Made by a program: the position numbers and the translations under genes
Part shown: positions 28,391-37,188 of the stretch, in pieces
Position numbering within the stretch: the first letter of the stretch is position 1
How the letters are laid out: each line of letters opens with the position of its first letter
Assembly (NCBI RefSeq): GCF_900637975.1
Contig: NZ_LR134477.1
Span: 248,001-312,000, forward strand
Direction of reading: 5' to 3'
Source of the DNA: Actinomyces viscosus
Lineage (GTDB): Bacteria > Actinomycetota > Actinomycetes > Actinomycetales > Actinomycetaceae
DNA length: 64,000 nt
Notes under the pieces: generated by a model
The model's input: only the letters and a program-made list of their open reading frames with translations
The model's database searches: none
What the model was told of the DNA's origin: nothing

Positions 28391-30007
28391 ATGGGGCGTG
28401 TGTCTCGGCGTGTGCTGCTGGTGGGTGGTTGGTCGATTCTGGGGGTTCCGGTGCTGGCCGCATGCCTGGGCCGGGGTGGTGGCAAGGGCGGGGGTTCGGC
28501 GGCGTCCGGCGGCGCAGGGACAGGATCGGGCTCGGCTGGGGCGTCGCCGTCGGGCTCGGGTTCTGCGGGGGTGTCGGGTGGTTCGGGGCAGGGTGTGACT
28601 CGGACGGTGACGACCGTGGGGGCGACCTTGAAGGTCACGGTGGGGCCGGCGGTGGTCTCCGACGACGTCATGGTGGTGCCTCTGGCCGTGCACCTGGACA
28701 AGATGGGCTCCGGCGGCCTGTCGTCTGACGGCAAGAAGTTCGATGTGCACCTGGCCTGGAGCGGCACGGGAAGCTTCACTGGTGCTGATGGGGTGCGGTT
28801 GGTGGACTTCGACGCCGGTACTGTCCAGGAGACCTTCAAGGCCTCCTCCGAGAGCACCGGGCTGACGAAGGAGGAGCCCGACGCCACGCTGCACGCCCTG
28901 TTCAAGCCGGTCGACGCCAAGACCATCAACGTCCTGGTGCCCGAGTCGGGTCTGTTCGAGGGCGTGCCGGTGGTGCGTGACGGCGAGCTGTCCGAGGAGG
29001 CCAAGAAGGCGCTGGAGTACACCTACGACACCGAAAGCACCCCGGATCCGGTGGCCTTGGAGACCTTCACGGCGGCGGTGGACGGGGCCTTGGACACGCG
29101 GGTGACGGGTAAGTCGGTGGTGATCAACCTGGCCTCCGACGTGCTGTTCGACTCGGACTCGGCCGAGCTGAGCGCCCAGGCCGACACGACGCTGAAGAAG
29201 GCGGCTGATCAGCTGGCGGCCTATCCGGGTGGGCAGGTGACGATCGTGGGGCACACCGATGACGTCGCTGATGACGCTCACAACCAGGACCTGTCCCAGC
29301 GTCGGGCTCAGGCCGTGGCCGACCGGCTGGGGCAGCTGACGAACATGTCGGCCTACTCGGTGAGTGTCTCGGGCAAGGGTGAGGGTGAGCCGCGGGTGCC
29401 TAACGACTCCGATGAGAACCGTCAGCTCAACCGGCGTGTGGAGATCACGCTGGTGCCCACCGAGTCGACCTCATCGAAGTCGCCTGCCGGTGCGGGGCAG
29501 GGAGGTGGTGATCTTCCCAAGGCCGAGGGGCCGGTGGCCAAGGGTGGTGAGGAGGTCACGGTGAAACGCGGCAGCGGGGACGACAAGCTGACCTTCGTGC
29601 TCAAGGAGGTGTCCCGCCGTGGCAAGTACCTTGTCGGCGAGGTCCAGGCCACCGGTGGGCCTGGGGGCACAGATGTCGGGCCCTCGGACTGGTTGCAGCC
29701 GACCCAGCTGGCCGGAAGCGCCCGTGGTGAGGAGGACACCAAGCTGCTGGGTGCGATCACGGGGCTGAGCCTGCTGACCGCCCAGACGCGCTACTACCCG
29801 GTTGACTACGCCACCGCCCAAGGGACCCACCGCCCCCTGAGCGAGATCACCGCCGACAACAAGCTGGGTGACGGCGACGCCACCACCCTGACGGTGGTGT
29901 GGCCCGACACCGGACAGGACACCGTCACCCTCGACCTCGAACCCGCCAAGCGCCCTACCCGCCCCAACAACCCCTTCCGAATCACCGACATCCCCGTCAA
30001 AGGGTGA
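28391..30007 (+). CDS. OmpA-domain lipoprotein
   Basis: A 538-residue secreted protein. The N-terminus VSRRVLLVGGWSILGVP leads to the lipobox VLAAC (Cys near residue 25), with paired arginines that could serve Tat export. A Gly/Ser-rich linker follows. The OmpA/MotB peptidoglycan-binding domain spans about 225-355 (VINLASDVLFDSDSAELSAQ, VTIVGHTDDVADDAHNQDLS, QRRAQAVADRLG, ENRQLNRRVEI). The C-terminal 170 residues are unassigned. In an organism without a typical outer membrane it probably tethers to peptidoglycan from the membrane. A strong AAGGAGGAG lies 7 nt before the ATG. It is transcribed with or after the glycopolymer genes and converges with the export genes. Confidence 0.85.
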   Translation: MGRVSRRVLLVGGWSILGVPVLAACLGRGGGKGGGSAASGGAGTGSGSAGASPSGSGSAGVSGGSGQGVTRTVTTVGATLKVTVGPAVVSDDVMVVPLAVHLDKMGSGGLSSDGKKFDVHLAWSGTGSFTGADGVRLVDFDAGTVQETFKASSESTGLTKEEPDATLHALFKPVDAKTINVLVPESGLFEGVPVVRDGELSEEAKKALEYTYDTESTPDPVALETFTAAVDGALDTRVTGKSVVINLASDVLFDSDSAELSAQADTTLKKAADQLAAYPGGQVTIVGHTDDVADDAHNQDLSQRRAQAVADRLGQLTNMSAYSVSVSGKGEGEPRVPNDSDENRQLNRRVEITLVPTESTSSKSPAGAGQGGGDLPKAEGPVAKGGEEVTVKRGSGDDKLTFVLKEVSRRGKYLVGEVQATGGPGGTDVGPSDWLQPTQLAGSARGEEDTKLLGAITGLSLLTAQTRYYPVDYATAQGTHRPLSEITADNKLGDGDATTLTVVWPDTGQDTVTLDLEPAKRPTRPNNPFRITDIPVKG

Positions 30008-30033
30008 GCGCGACGACCAGACGGGACTCGGGC

Positions 30034-30807
30034 TCAGAGCGCCGGAGCGAGGCTGCGCGGTGATCGAGCGACCTCCAGTTCGTCGGCGATCCATGAGTAC
30101 ACGGTGCCGACGTAGTGGAAGGGGGCCGATCCCCAGTGATGCGCGTTGTCGGCGACGACGAGCTCATCGGGTACGTTGAGGACTCGCACATCGGTCTCCT
30201 GGCGGACAAGATCGAGGTAGCGGGTCATGACCCAGTTGGCCTCCATCGCCGTCTGTCCCCAGCTCGGGACCGTCGATTCGCCGGACGTGGTTCTCGTCGC
30301 CCATGGCACGTTGATCAGCACTGTCCTGCTCGTCAGGTCGAGCCGCTCCAGAAGACCGCGGAAGTGCAGTAGCGCCGGCCTCCACAGGTGCAGGTGCTCC
30401 GCCGTTCCCAGCTCCAGGAACCTGGCGGTCAGCCCCTCGTAGAGACCGGCCGTCAGGGCCTCCGTCGAGCGCGTCAGAAATGCCCCGGGGGCCGTCTCCA
30501 GGACGCCGAGACGCTCGTCGGTCAGGTCCCACAGCAGCAGATCGGTGCAGGCGGCGACAGCCGTCAGCTGCGCCTCCAGGTTACCCACCATGTCGGACAG
30601 GAAGGAGCGTCGGGCGAACGGCGACGTCAGCAGCGACAGGTTGAGGTCGCCGGCATCCGCCGGGCGCCCCGCGCTGATGAGCGACTGGCGGGCGATGTAA
30701 CGCTCGACGCTCCAGCCCCGTTTCTCCATCTCGCCGGCCACGTCCCTGGCCACGCAGGAGCCGTAGACGGTGACTCGTCCGGTTGACCTGTTCTTCTCAG
30801 CATGCAT
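30034..30807 (-). CDS. DUF6270-domain protein coupled to the polymer exporter
   Basis: A 257-residue soluble protein. The start RVTVYGSCVARDVAGEME, then YIARQSLIS, DLLLWDLTDERLG and the late HHWGSAPFHYVG region match the DUF6270 family pattern (a GSC..RD start and a C-terminal D/H-containing end reminiscent of SGNH esterases). No function is established; an acyl- or glycan-modifying role is only a guess. ATG 30807 is chosen because GAGGAG lies 7 nt upstream; ATG 30813, overlapping the ATPase stop, is possible. It is the last gene of the minus-strand operon, directly after the ABC exporter genes, which suggests a role in polymer modification or export. Confidence 0.7.
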   Translation of the reverse strand: MHAEKNRSTGRVTVYGSCVARDVAGEMEKRGWSVERYIARQSLISAGRPADAGDLNLSLLTSPFARRSFLSDMVGNLEAQLTAVAACTDLLLWDLTDERLGVLETAPGAFLTRSTEALTAGLYEGLTARFLELGTAEHLHLWRPALLHFRGLLERLDLTSRTVLINVPWATRTTSGESTVPSWGQTAMEANWVMTRYLDLVRQETDVRVLNVPDELVVADNAHHWGSAPFHYVGTVYSWIADELEVARSPRSLAPAL

Positions 30808-30809
30808 GG

Positions 30810-31847
30810 TCATACTCCTCGAGCGTGTCGGTAGGGCAGCGTGCGACTTTCTGATCGCTGGATCCGCACGCCCGCCGGTTTCCACTTCTCCCGGCACGTG
30901 GCCAGAATCTTGGCGGCCTTCTCAGGCTTGTCCTTGGCGATGTTCCAGGACCACCATCGGTAGTCATGGGCGATCTGCGGTCCGGGGCCGTCCCCGATGA
31001 GCTCGCCGTCCATGAGCCACAGCGCCCGGGTGCACATCTCCTCAATGACCTGCGCGGCGTGGTTGACGATGAAGACCGTTCCGGCTCCGCGCCGCAGCTG
31101 CGTCATCTTGTTCTCGCTGCGCTCCTTGAACGCGGCGTCGCCGGTGGACAGCGCCTCATCAATGAGAAGAATGTCCGGGTTCGCAGCGGCGGCAATCGCA
31201 AAACGAAGTCGTGACGCCATGCCCGAGGAATAGGTCTTCATGGGGCGGTAGACGGCCTTCCCGATTCCGGCCAGCTCGATCACTTCCGGCAGGACCGACT
31301 CGATCTCCCTGGGCTCCAAGCCCATGGCCAGGCACCCCAGGCGCACGTTCCGCTCCCCTGACAGGTCCGGGACGAGCGCGGCACTGACGCCCAGGAGCAC
31401 CGGGGTGGAACGGGCGCTCACCATCCCCGATGTCGGTGTCTCCAGACCGGCGATGATGCGAAGCAGGGTGGACTTGCCGGCTCCGTTTCTCCCCAGGATC
31501 CCGATCGACTCCCCGGCGCGCGCCACGAAGGAGACGCCCTTGAGGGCATCGACCCTCACCCTTGGCCTCTGTCCCGTCATTCCCAGGAGGACCTTCTGCG
31601 TCGGTGGCGCGCCGCGCAGGTCCTCGGCGTCGGTGGAGGGGACTCGGTACCGCACCCGAATGTTGTCAGCGACGACGGTCGCCGTACCGATTCCGGCCCC
31701 ACCACTGTCCGCCGCGGTCATGACTGCGGGATGGGAGGCGGCATCGGGTGCCGTCGTGATGACGGGGAGCTCCATCGTCGGCGCCTCCGAGTCGTCCACG
31801 CGGCGCATCCTCCGGCCGTTACGCGGCCTGCTCTCAGCGCTCGGCAC
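30810..31847 (-). CDS. Polysaccharide/teichoic-acid ABC exporter ATPase (TagH/Wzt-like)
   Basis: A 345-residue ATPase of the ABC-2 polymer exporter group. Marks are the Walker A GILGRNGAGKSTLLRII, the TYSSGMASRLRFAIAAA signature (the divergent SSGM form typical of this family), Walker B ILLIDEALSTGDAAF and the switch VNHA. The N-terminal 60 residues are a non-homologous extension. GTG 31847 is selected because AGGAGG lies 6 nt upstream inside the permease end (14-nt overlap); an ATG at 31808 is an alternative. It pairs with the permease just upstream to move lipid-linked polymer across the membrane. Confidence 0.9.
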   Translation of the reverse strand: MPSAESRPRNGRRMRRVDDSEAPTMELPVITTAPDAASHPAVMTAADSGGAGIGTATVVADNIRVRYRVPSTDAEDLRGAPPTQKVLLGMTGQRPRVRVDALKGVSFVARAGESIGILGRNGAGKSTLLRIIAGLETPTSGMVSARSTPVLLGVSAALVPDLSGERNVRLGCLAMGLEPREIESVLPEVIELAGIGKAVYRPMKTYSSGMASRLRFAIAAAANPDILLIDEALSTGDAAFKERSENKMTQLRRGAGTVFIVNHAAQVIEEMCTRALWLMDGELIGDGPGPQIAHDYRWWSWNIAKDKPEKAAKILATCREKWKPAGVRIQRSESRTLPYRHARGV

Positions 31848-32748
31848 CGTAGTCCTCCTCCTTCTCCCAGAAGAGCACAAGGGCAGTCAGCGTCAGCCCC
31901 AGTGACCACGCGCTGAGAATGAGCCACATTCGCGCCTGCGGAACACGCTGGTACAAGATCGCGTCTCGATACATCGTGATCATGAGATACCCGGGATTGA
32001 GATCCATGGCTCTGAGCACCACAGGGTGGTCGATGAAACGCTCGTAGGAGAAGAAGACACCCGAGACGTAGAACCAGAACCGGGTCAGAAACGGCCAGAT
32101 GTTCCGCATGTCCGGGATCGTCGTCGTGATACGGGAGGTGACGAGTACCAGCCCCAGGATCAGAAGCATCTGGAGAGCGAAGACCGGGAGAGCGAGCAAC
32201 CAGTGCCAGCTCGGCCAGGCGTGAGGGGGAAGAACCGCTACCAGGACGAGGGCCGCGATCATTGGCGGAACCAGGTCGATCGCGCAGCGAATCGTGTACG
32301 ACACGGGCAGGGCGGCTCGAGGGAAGGAGAAACCCCGAATGAGGTTCTTGCCGGCCACCATCACCTGGCTGCCGCCGGTCACCGCCCGCTGCAGCGGTGG
32401 GAAGAACGTGACTCCGATGATGAGGTAACCGACGAAGTTGTCGATACCGCGGCTCGTCTGCAGCAGTAGCCCGAACACGATGAAGAAGACGATGGCGTCG
32501 AGCATCGGCTTGGCGATGAGCCACGCGTTTCCCAGAAACGTGCCTCGCTGGGAGCTCAACGCCTTGGCCCGGGCATCGGCCCAGATGAAGTGGCGTCGTT
32601 GCCAGAGCTGGTGCAGATAGCTCGGCAGCGGGGGACGCCGGCCCACCGGGGACAGCTCGCTGAGCTCGACGACGCTGACAATGACCTCCGACCTGTCTCC
32701 CCAGAACGGCTGCCCGCCCGACCACGTCGCCCAGGAGGCCTCGCTCAT
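31834..32748 (-). CDS. Polysaccharide/teichoic-acid ABC exporter permease (TagG/Wzm-like)
   Basis: A 304-residue ABC-2 type membrane protein with six predicted helices. Family marks include LGNAWLIAKPMLDAIVFFIV, GIDNFVGYLIIGVTFFPPLQ, RGFSFPRAALPVSY and, near the end, FYVSGVFFSYERF and LNPGYLMITMYRD. It forms the channel half of the exporter. The ATG is preceded by AAGGAG and overlaps the stop of the upstream glycosyltransferase (ATGA). Its end overlaps the ATPase start. Confidence 0.9.
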   Translation of the reverse strand: MSEASWATWSGGQPFWGDRSEVIVSVVELSELSPVGRRPPLPSYLHQLWQRRHFIWADARAKALSSQRGTFLGNAWLIAKPMLDAIVFFIVFGLLLQTSRGIDNFVGYLIIGVTFFPPLQRAVTGGSQVMVAGKNLIRGFSFPRAALPVSYTIRCAIDLVPPMIAALVLVAVLPPHAWPSWHWLLALPVFALQMLLILGLVLVTSRITTTIPDMRNIWPFLTRFWFYVSGVFFSYERFIDHPVVLRAMDLNPGYLMITMYRDAILYQRVPQARMWLILSAWSLGLTLTALVLFWEKEEDYGAER

Positions 32749-34517
32749 ATCAGCTCCTTGTAGATCTCGATCTGACGCACTGCGTTGCCGGCCCAGGTGG
32801 GCAGCTCCGGCGGTGTCGGACAGGAGGCTGGATCCGCCCCCCGGGACGGGCGGCTGCCCCCGGTCTCCGTCGGTCTCCCGCCTGACTCGGCTGCCATCTG
32901 GGCCAGCACCCGGGCGAGCGCCTCCACGTCGCCGGCCGGGAAGGACCGGTTCGACGTGGGCGCGGTGAGCTCCCTGAGCGCCGGAAGGGCCGAGGCCACC
33001 ACCGGCCGTCCCAGCGCCATCGCCGTCATCGGCTTGATCGGCGTCACCAGCCGGCACACCGGCGTATCCAGCCTCGGTACGCAGAACACGTCCAGGGCCT
33101 GGTACCAGTCCAGGGCCGATACACGATCGACTCGTCCGGGAACTGCGCACACGGACTCACCCAGCCCCAGCTCTCCGGCCAGGGCCACCAGTCCGGGGCG
33201 GCTGACACCGTCGCCCACGATGGCGCACCGGAGATCGACCCCTCGGTCACGGCAGCGCGCCACCGCCCGGAGCAGCACGTCGAACCCCTCGTAGCCGACC
33301 AGCGAGGAGACGCTCCCCACCCACAGACCCTCGCGGGGCAGACCGAGCCTCGCCCGCGCATCGGCCGGCGAGAGCCGGGGAGAGGTGAGGGTCTCCTGGT
33401 CCACGGCGTTGGGCACGACCGTGATCCGGTCGGAATCGACGCCGCGGGCGATCAGGTCCTCCGCCTGGACCCGGGAGAGGACGACGACGGCGTCGGCCTG
33501 CCCGGCCATCTCGGTCTCCTTGTCGCGCAGCAGTGCGAAGCGCTCAGAGCTCAGCGCCTCGTCCTCCTGCCAGGACGGCCTGCCGGCCACCCAGGTGCAT
33601 TCCAGCACTCCTCGCATCTCATAGACCCAGGGCAGCCCGTAGGAGCGGGCCACCGCATGGGTGACCAGGGCATTGAGATAGTTGGTGGTCGTGTGCAGCA
33701 CATGTGGGGCGAAGCGTTCCACCTCGCGGGCCAGCAGGCGGCTCATCTGTGTCAGCCGGGCTGCTGGCCAGGCCTGGGCACGAGCGGGAAGAATCCGCCG
33801 GTAGATGACGCCGTCGACGACGTCGGTCTCCTGCGCCGTGGGCCTGCCGATGATGACGGGGTAGCCGATGCGCGTCACCGCGCGTGCATCGACGCCGGCC
33901 ATGGCCTGCGCCCGGAGGATGGCGTGCGAGCGCATGGTGTAGCCGGACTGGGTGTGCGGCAGCGAGCTGGTCAGCACATGAAGGACCCGGAGCGGTTCTG
34001 CCGGGTCGGGGACTCTCCAACCGGGTGAGGGAGTCAACCGGGGAAGCTGAAAGCCCGGGCTCATCATGGCCAGCTGGGAACGCAGACGGGCCCGGTGCGC
34101 CCCGGTGCCCGGAACACCCTTGAGGATACTGATCGCGGCGCTCAGGTGTCCTCGAGCCCACAGGTCCCGTGCACGCACCGACGGGCTCCATCGATCGACG
34201 TCGATGCGGCTCAGCTCGGCTCCACCGAGCTGGACGGCCAGCTCAGCGGCGAGCCTGATCCCCATGGCCGATCGCGGTGAGGCCCGCCTCAGCGCCCGCC
34301 TGGCTGAGTCGTGTCTGTCGGCCATGAGCTCGGACAGCGCCCGGCGCACCTCATGATCTCCTGCCCCGATGGCCAGTGCTCGGGCAGCCCGGTCACGCCA
34401 GGGCCCCGGCAGCCGACGCGCCCCCTGCAGGGCCAGGAGCACCGGGTCCTCGACCAGCTGTCGGGCGGCGGATGCGCCCAGCAACGACAGGTTCCTCAGG
34501 ATCTGGACGTCAGTCAC
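32745..34517 (-). CDS. GT4-family glycosyltransferase
   Basis: A 590-residue protein. The N-terminal 170 residues are Ala/Arg-rich helical sequence of unknown role. Residues about 175-570 are a GT-B/GT4 fold: LRVLHVLTSSLPHTQSGYTM, SHAILRAQAMAGVDARAV, HVLHTTTNYLNALVTHAVA, VVLSRVQAEDLI, ITVVPNAVDQE, WVGSVSSLVGYEGFDVLLRA and TPIKPMTAMALGRPVVAS. The C-terminal tail is Pro/Ser/Arg-rich. The GTG start overlaps the previous gene end by 8 nt. It probably adds a sugar to the undecaprenyl-linked intermediate before export. Donor and linkage cannot be told. Confidence 0.85.
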   Translation of the reverse strand: MTDVQILRNLSLLGASAARQLVEDPVLLALQGARRLPGPWRDRAARALAIGAGDHEVRRALSELMADRHDSARRALRRASPRSAMGIRLAAELAVQLGGAELSRIDVDRWSPSVRARDLWARGHLSAAISILKGVPGTGAHRARLRSQLAMMSPGFQLPRLTPSPGWRVPDPAEPLRVLHVLTSSLPHTQSGYTMRSHAILRAQAMAGVDARAVTRIGYPVIIGRPTAQETDVVDGVIYRRILPARAQAWPAARLTQMSRLLAREVERFAPHVLHTTTNYLNALVTHAVARSYGLPWVYEMRGVLECTWVAGRPSWQEDEALSSERFALLRDKETEMAGQADAVVVLSRVQAEDLIARGVDSDRITVVPNAVDQETLTSPRLSPADARARLGLPREGLWVGSVSSLVGYEGFDVLLRAVARCRDRGVDLRCAIVGDGVSRPGLVALAGELGLGESVCAVPGRVDRVSALDWYQALDVFCVPRLDTPVCRLVTPIKPMTAMALGRPVVASALPALRELTAPTSNRSFPAGDVEALARVLAQMAAESGGRPTETGGSRPSRGADPASCPTPPELPTWAGNAVRQIEIYKELI

Positions 34518-35784
34518 TGGTCACCTGCTTCAAGAGGTCCTCGTAGCGGTCCGCCATCTCCTCGGCGTCGGCGTGGTCCGTCAACCACCGTTGCCCGCCC
34601 GTCACGCGCAGGCGGCTGCGGTCTGCGGCCAGCGACGCCCACAAGGCGGCCAGCGCCTCTGGATCCTGCGGCGCAGCGACGTCGCCGCAACCGGCGTCCT
34701 CCACGATGCGCCGAGCCTCACCATCGACCGAGGCGCTCACGTGCAGCCCCACAGCCATGATCTCGTAGAGCTTGGACGGAACCGTCAACGACATGGCCGG
34801 CCAGTCCTGCAGGCTGACCAGGGCCGTGTCGGCCCAGGCGTAGTGCCGGTCCACCTGGCTCCAGGGAACGGCGGCGTGCATCTCCACCGGCGCCCCGAGC
34901 CTGCGGGCCAGCGCCGCGACCTGACCGTACTGCGCGCCGTCGCCGACGATGCGCAGCACCAGCCGGGCCCCTCGCCGCCGGGCGATCGACGCGGCCTCCA
35001 CCGCGCAGCCCAGCCCCTGTGCGCGCCCCACCGTCCCCAGGTAGAGCACGTGGAGGACGCCGTCCGAGTCCCTCCTGCCGACGAGTCCTCGGCCTGAGGC
35101 AACGCCACCGCCGGTATTGCGGACCGTGACCACACGGCGCAGCCCGCGGGAGCGCAGGACCCGTGCGAAGGAGTCCGTCGTCGTCACCACGGCCGCGGCT
35201 TCTCGCTCCAGCCGGGTCACCAGCGGTGGCAGGAGGACGCGTGCACCCCGGCCGACGAGGCTCGCCCTCTGGTGCGGGCGCGCTTCCGGTGCCACGGACG
35301 GCGGCCGGGTAGTAGACGTCCACTGCTCGGCAGACATGAGCAGGTCTGGCCAGGCGTCTCTCAGCTCCATCACGACCGGACGGCGCAGCACCCTGCCAAC
35401 GGTGAGTGCCGCCGGGAGCGTGGGAAGACCGGGAACAGAGCCGAGGACGACGTCGGGGCGGTTCGCCCCGCAGAATCGACTCACCCCCAGGCGCACGGAG
35501 TCGGCAGCAGCGACCAGCTGATCGACGCTGCGTCCCCGCAATCCGCTGTCGTAGGGGAGAAAGGCGGTGCGGTGCACCATGGCTCCGGTGACGTCTCGGC
35601 TGACCGAGCCGGGAAGGTACGGCCTGCCACCCTTGAGGAGACGACCAGTCGGGTAGTGGGGGCCGGGGGCCAGAACGGCCAGCTCATGACCTCACGAGAC
35701 CAGGGAATCGGCCAACCGGTTCCAGCGCCGCTGAGGGGCTCCGACCTCGGGAACCCAGTAGTGGATGAGGAGAAGGATCCGCAC
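34510..35784 (-). pseudogene. GT4-family glycosyltransferase with in-frame TGA at codon 31
   Basis: From a GTG at 35784 the frame reads RILLLIHYWVPEVGAPQRRW then NRLADSLVS, a stop (TGA, forward 35692-35694), then GHELAVLAPGPHYPTGRLLK, a perfect continuation of a GT4 N-terminus. The normal codon is probably CGA (Arg, giving SRGHELAVL), so a single C-to-T change explains it. Downstream the body is intact: VVMELRDAWPDLL, VVTTTDSFARVLRSRGLRR, VLHVLYLGTVGRAQGLG and VPSKLYEIMAVGLHVSAS. Translation from a later ATG (35580) would lack about 68 residues of the acceptor-binding N-terminal fold and is unlikely to be active. The gene sits between the WecA-like enzyme and the second GT4. Confidence 0.85.
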
Positions 35785-35788
35785 GTCC

Positions 35789-36829
35789 TCACCCCGCCTT
35801 GCGCGGTGCGGGGAAAGGGGACGGTGCTCCGATGATGGAGGGCATGCTCAGGTAGAGGAGCAGGATCGTGGCCATGCCAACCCGCGGCTCCCAGGACGGA
35901 CCACGGGTGAGCAGGCTGCCTGCCGCCAGGGCGGAGCAGGAGACGGCGGCCAGAGTCACCAGAAGAGCCGCTGCCCAGTGCGGCCAGCCCGCGCAGACCA
36001 GGCGCTGGTAGACGTGAAGCTTGTGCGACTCGTACCAGTGCTGCCCTGCTCTTACTCGCATCCACAGGGTGTAGCCGGTGTCCGTGAGGAACACGAGAAG
36101 CGGTGCGAGCGCCGCTTCCAGCGCCACGTCCTGGGCGAGGCAGGCCGTGACCGCGAAGGCCCATGCCCCGCCCAGCGCGTAGGATCCGGAGTCGCCGAGA
36201 AACACCCTGGCCCGTGGCGCGTTGAAGGGGAGGAACCCGAGGCTCGCCCCAGCCACCGCGATCATGACGAGTCCCAGTCCGGGAACCGGAACCACCGTCG
36301 CGACCAGGAGGTACCACAGGGAGGTTGTCACGGCGTGACCACAGGCCAGGCCGTTGGCGCCATCCATGAAGTTCGTGGCGTTGACCAACGCGGTTGTGCC
36401 CATGCAGACCACCAGTGCCCACCATCGCGAGGCCTCGAAGGCGCCGCACGCCATCAGCCCGAGTCCCATTCCCAGGGCGAGCTGGAGGGCCAGGCGGGTC
36501 CTCACCGACAGGGAGAACAGGTCCTCGATGAAGCCGACCAGTGCGAAGGCGAGTACCGTTGTCAGCCCCATGAGGACAACATCGAGCCTTGCCATCACGT
36601 GGATGGCGCTTAGCCGCTGCATCGCTATGAGGATGGTCGTCCCGACGGTGAGCAGGACCGCTAGGACGACGGCGAGTCCGCCGCCGCGGGGGACGGGGTG
36701 GTGATGCAGGGACCTCTCCTCGGGCACGTCGATGACGTGTGCCCTTTTCAGAAGTGGAATTGCGGTGGCAGTGAGAGCCGCGGAGACGACGGAGGTGGCC
36801 CCGATCCCGCCCAGGAGCACGATGGTCAT
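35789..36829 (-). CDS. WecA/MraY-family undecaprenyl-phosphate sugar-1-phosphate transferase
   Basis: A 346-residue protein with about ten transmembrane helices. Family marks are HVIDVPEERSLHHHPVPRGG, FIEDLFSLSVRTRLALQLAL, TTALVNATNFMDGANGLACG (the NxxNxxDGxDGL region), RVFLGDSGSYALGG (LGDSGS) and HWYESHKLHVYQRL (HxxHxYQRL). These enzymes load GlcNAc-1-P or a related sugar phosphate onto undecaprenyl phosphate, so it is the probable initiating step of the glycopolymer. ATG 36829 is chosen as it overlaps the stop of the upstream gene (ATGA). Confidence 0.9.
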   Translation of the reverse strand: MTIVLLGGIGATSVVSAALTATAIPLLKRAHVIDVPEERSLHHHPVPRGGGLAVVLAVLLTVGTTILIAMQRLSAIHVMARLDVVLMGLTTVLAFALVGFIEDLFSLSVRTRLALQLALGMGLGLMACGAFEASRWWALVVCMGTTALVNATNFMDGANGLACGHAVTTSLWYLLVATVVPVPGLGLVMIAVAGASLGFLPFNAPRARVFLGDSGSYALGGAWAFAVTACLAQDVALEAALAPLLVFLTDTGYTLWMRVRAGQHWYESHKLHVYQRLVCAGWPHWAAALLVTLAAVSCSALAAGSLLTRGPSWEPRVGMATILLLYLSMPSIIGAPSPFPAPRKAG

Positions 36830-37188
36830 GAGGCCGGCTCCAGGGCTCGCTGTGCTCGAGCCCGCCACCGCAGTCGGTAGCGCCACTGGTCTGCCACGGC
36901 GATGATCGATCCGCTGACACTGGCTGTCCACGGCAGCAGGTGGACTCCGGCAACGAGGTCAAGGAAGCAGGACCCGGCCACGAATCCCGCCCCTGCGACG
37001 ATGATGAACGGCATCACTCGTGTGGAGGCCCATGGCCAGTACCGCCATGTCACGCACCACGCCGTCAGCTGAATGAGGACCGCGGTCGTGATTCCTATCA
37101 GCAGCATACGAGGATAGAGAATTCGATGCGTCGACAGCAGTGTCCTGATCAGAGTCGCCAGGAGGAGCCATAGCGTCCAGGAAGTCAT
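36826..37188 (-). CDS. Small four-helix membrane protein of the glycopolymer operon
   Basis: A 120-residue protein with four hydrophobic segments (TLWLLLATLIRTLL, LLIGITTAVLIQLTAWCV, FIIVAGAGFVAGSCFLDLV and a C-terminal one ending in ADQWRYRLRWRAR). No family is recognised; it may be a small accessory subunit of the WecA-like enzyme. It is the first gene of the minus-strand operon, overlapping the next by 4 nt. The start is uncertain: no Shine-Dalgarno supports ATG 37188, and GTG at 37200 or 37308 are possible. Confidence 0.55.
   Translation of the reverse strand: MTSWTLWLLLATLIRTLLSTHRILYPRMLLIGITTAVLIQLTAWCVTWRYWPWASTRVMPFIIVAGAGFVAGSCFLDLVAGVHLLPWTASVSGSIIAVADQWRYRLRWRARAQRALEPAS

Noticed and set aside
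35580..35582. ATG as a true start of the GT4 gene at 34510
   Set aside because: Conserved GT4 sequence continues upstream of it through one stop codon to a GTG at 35784, so it is an internal codon.
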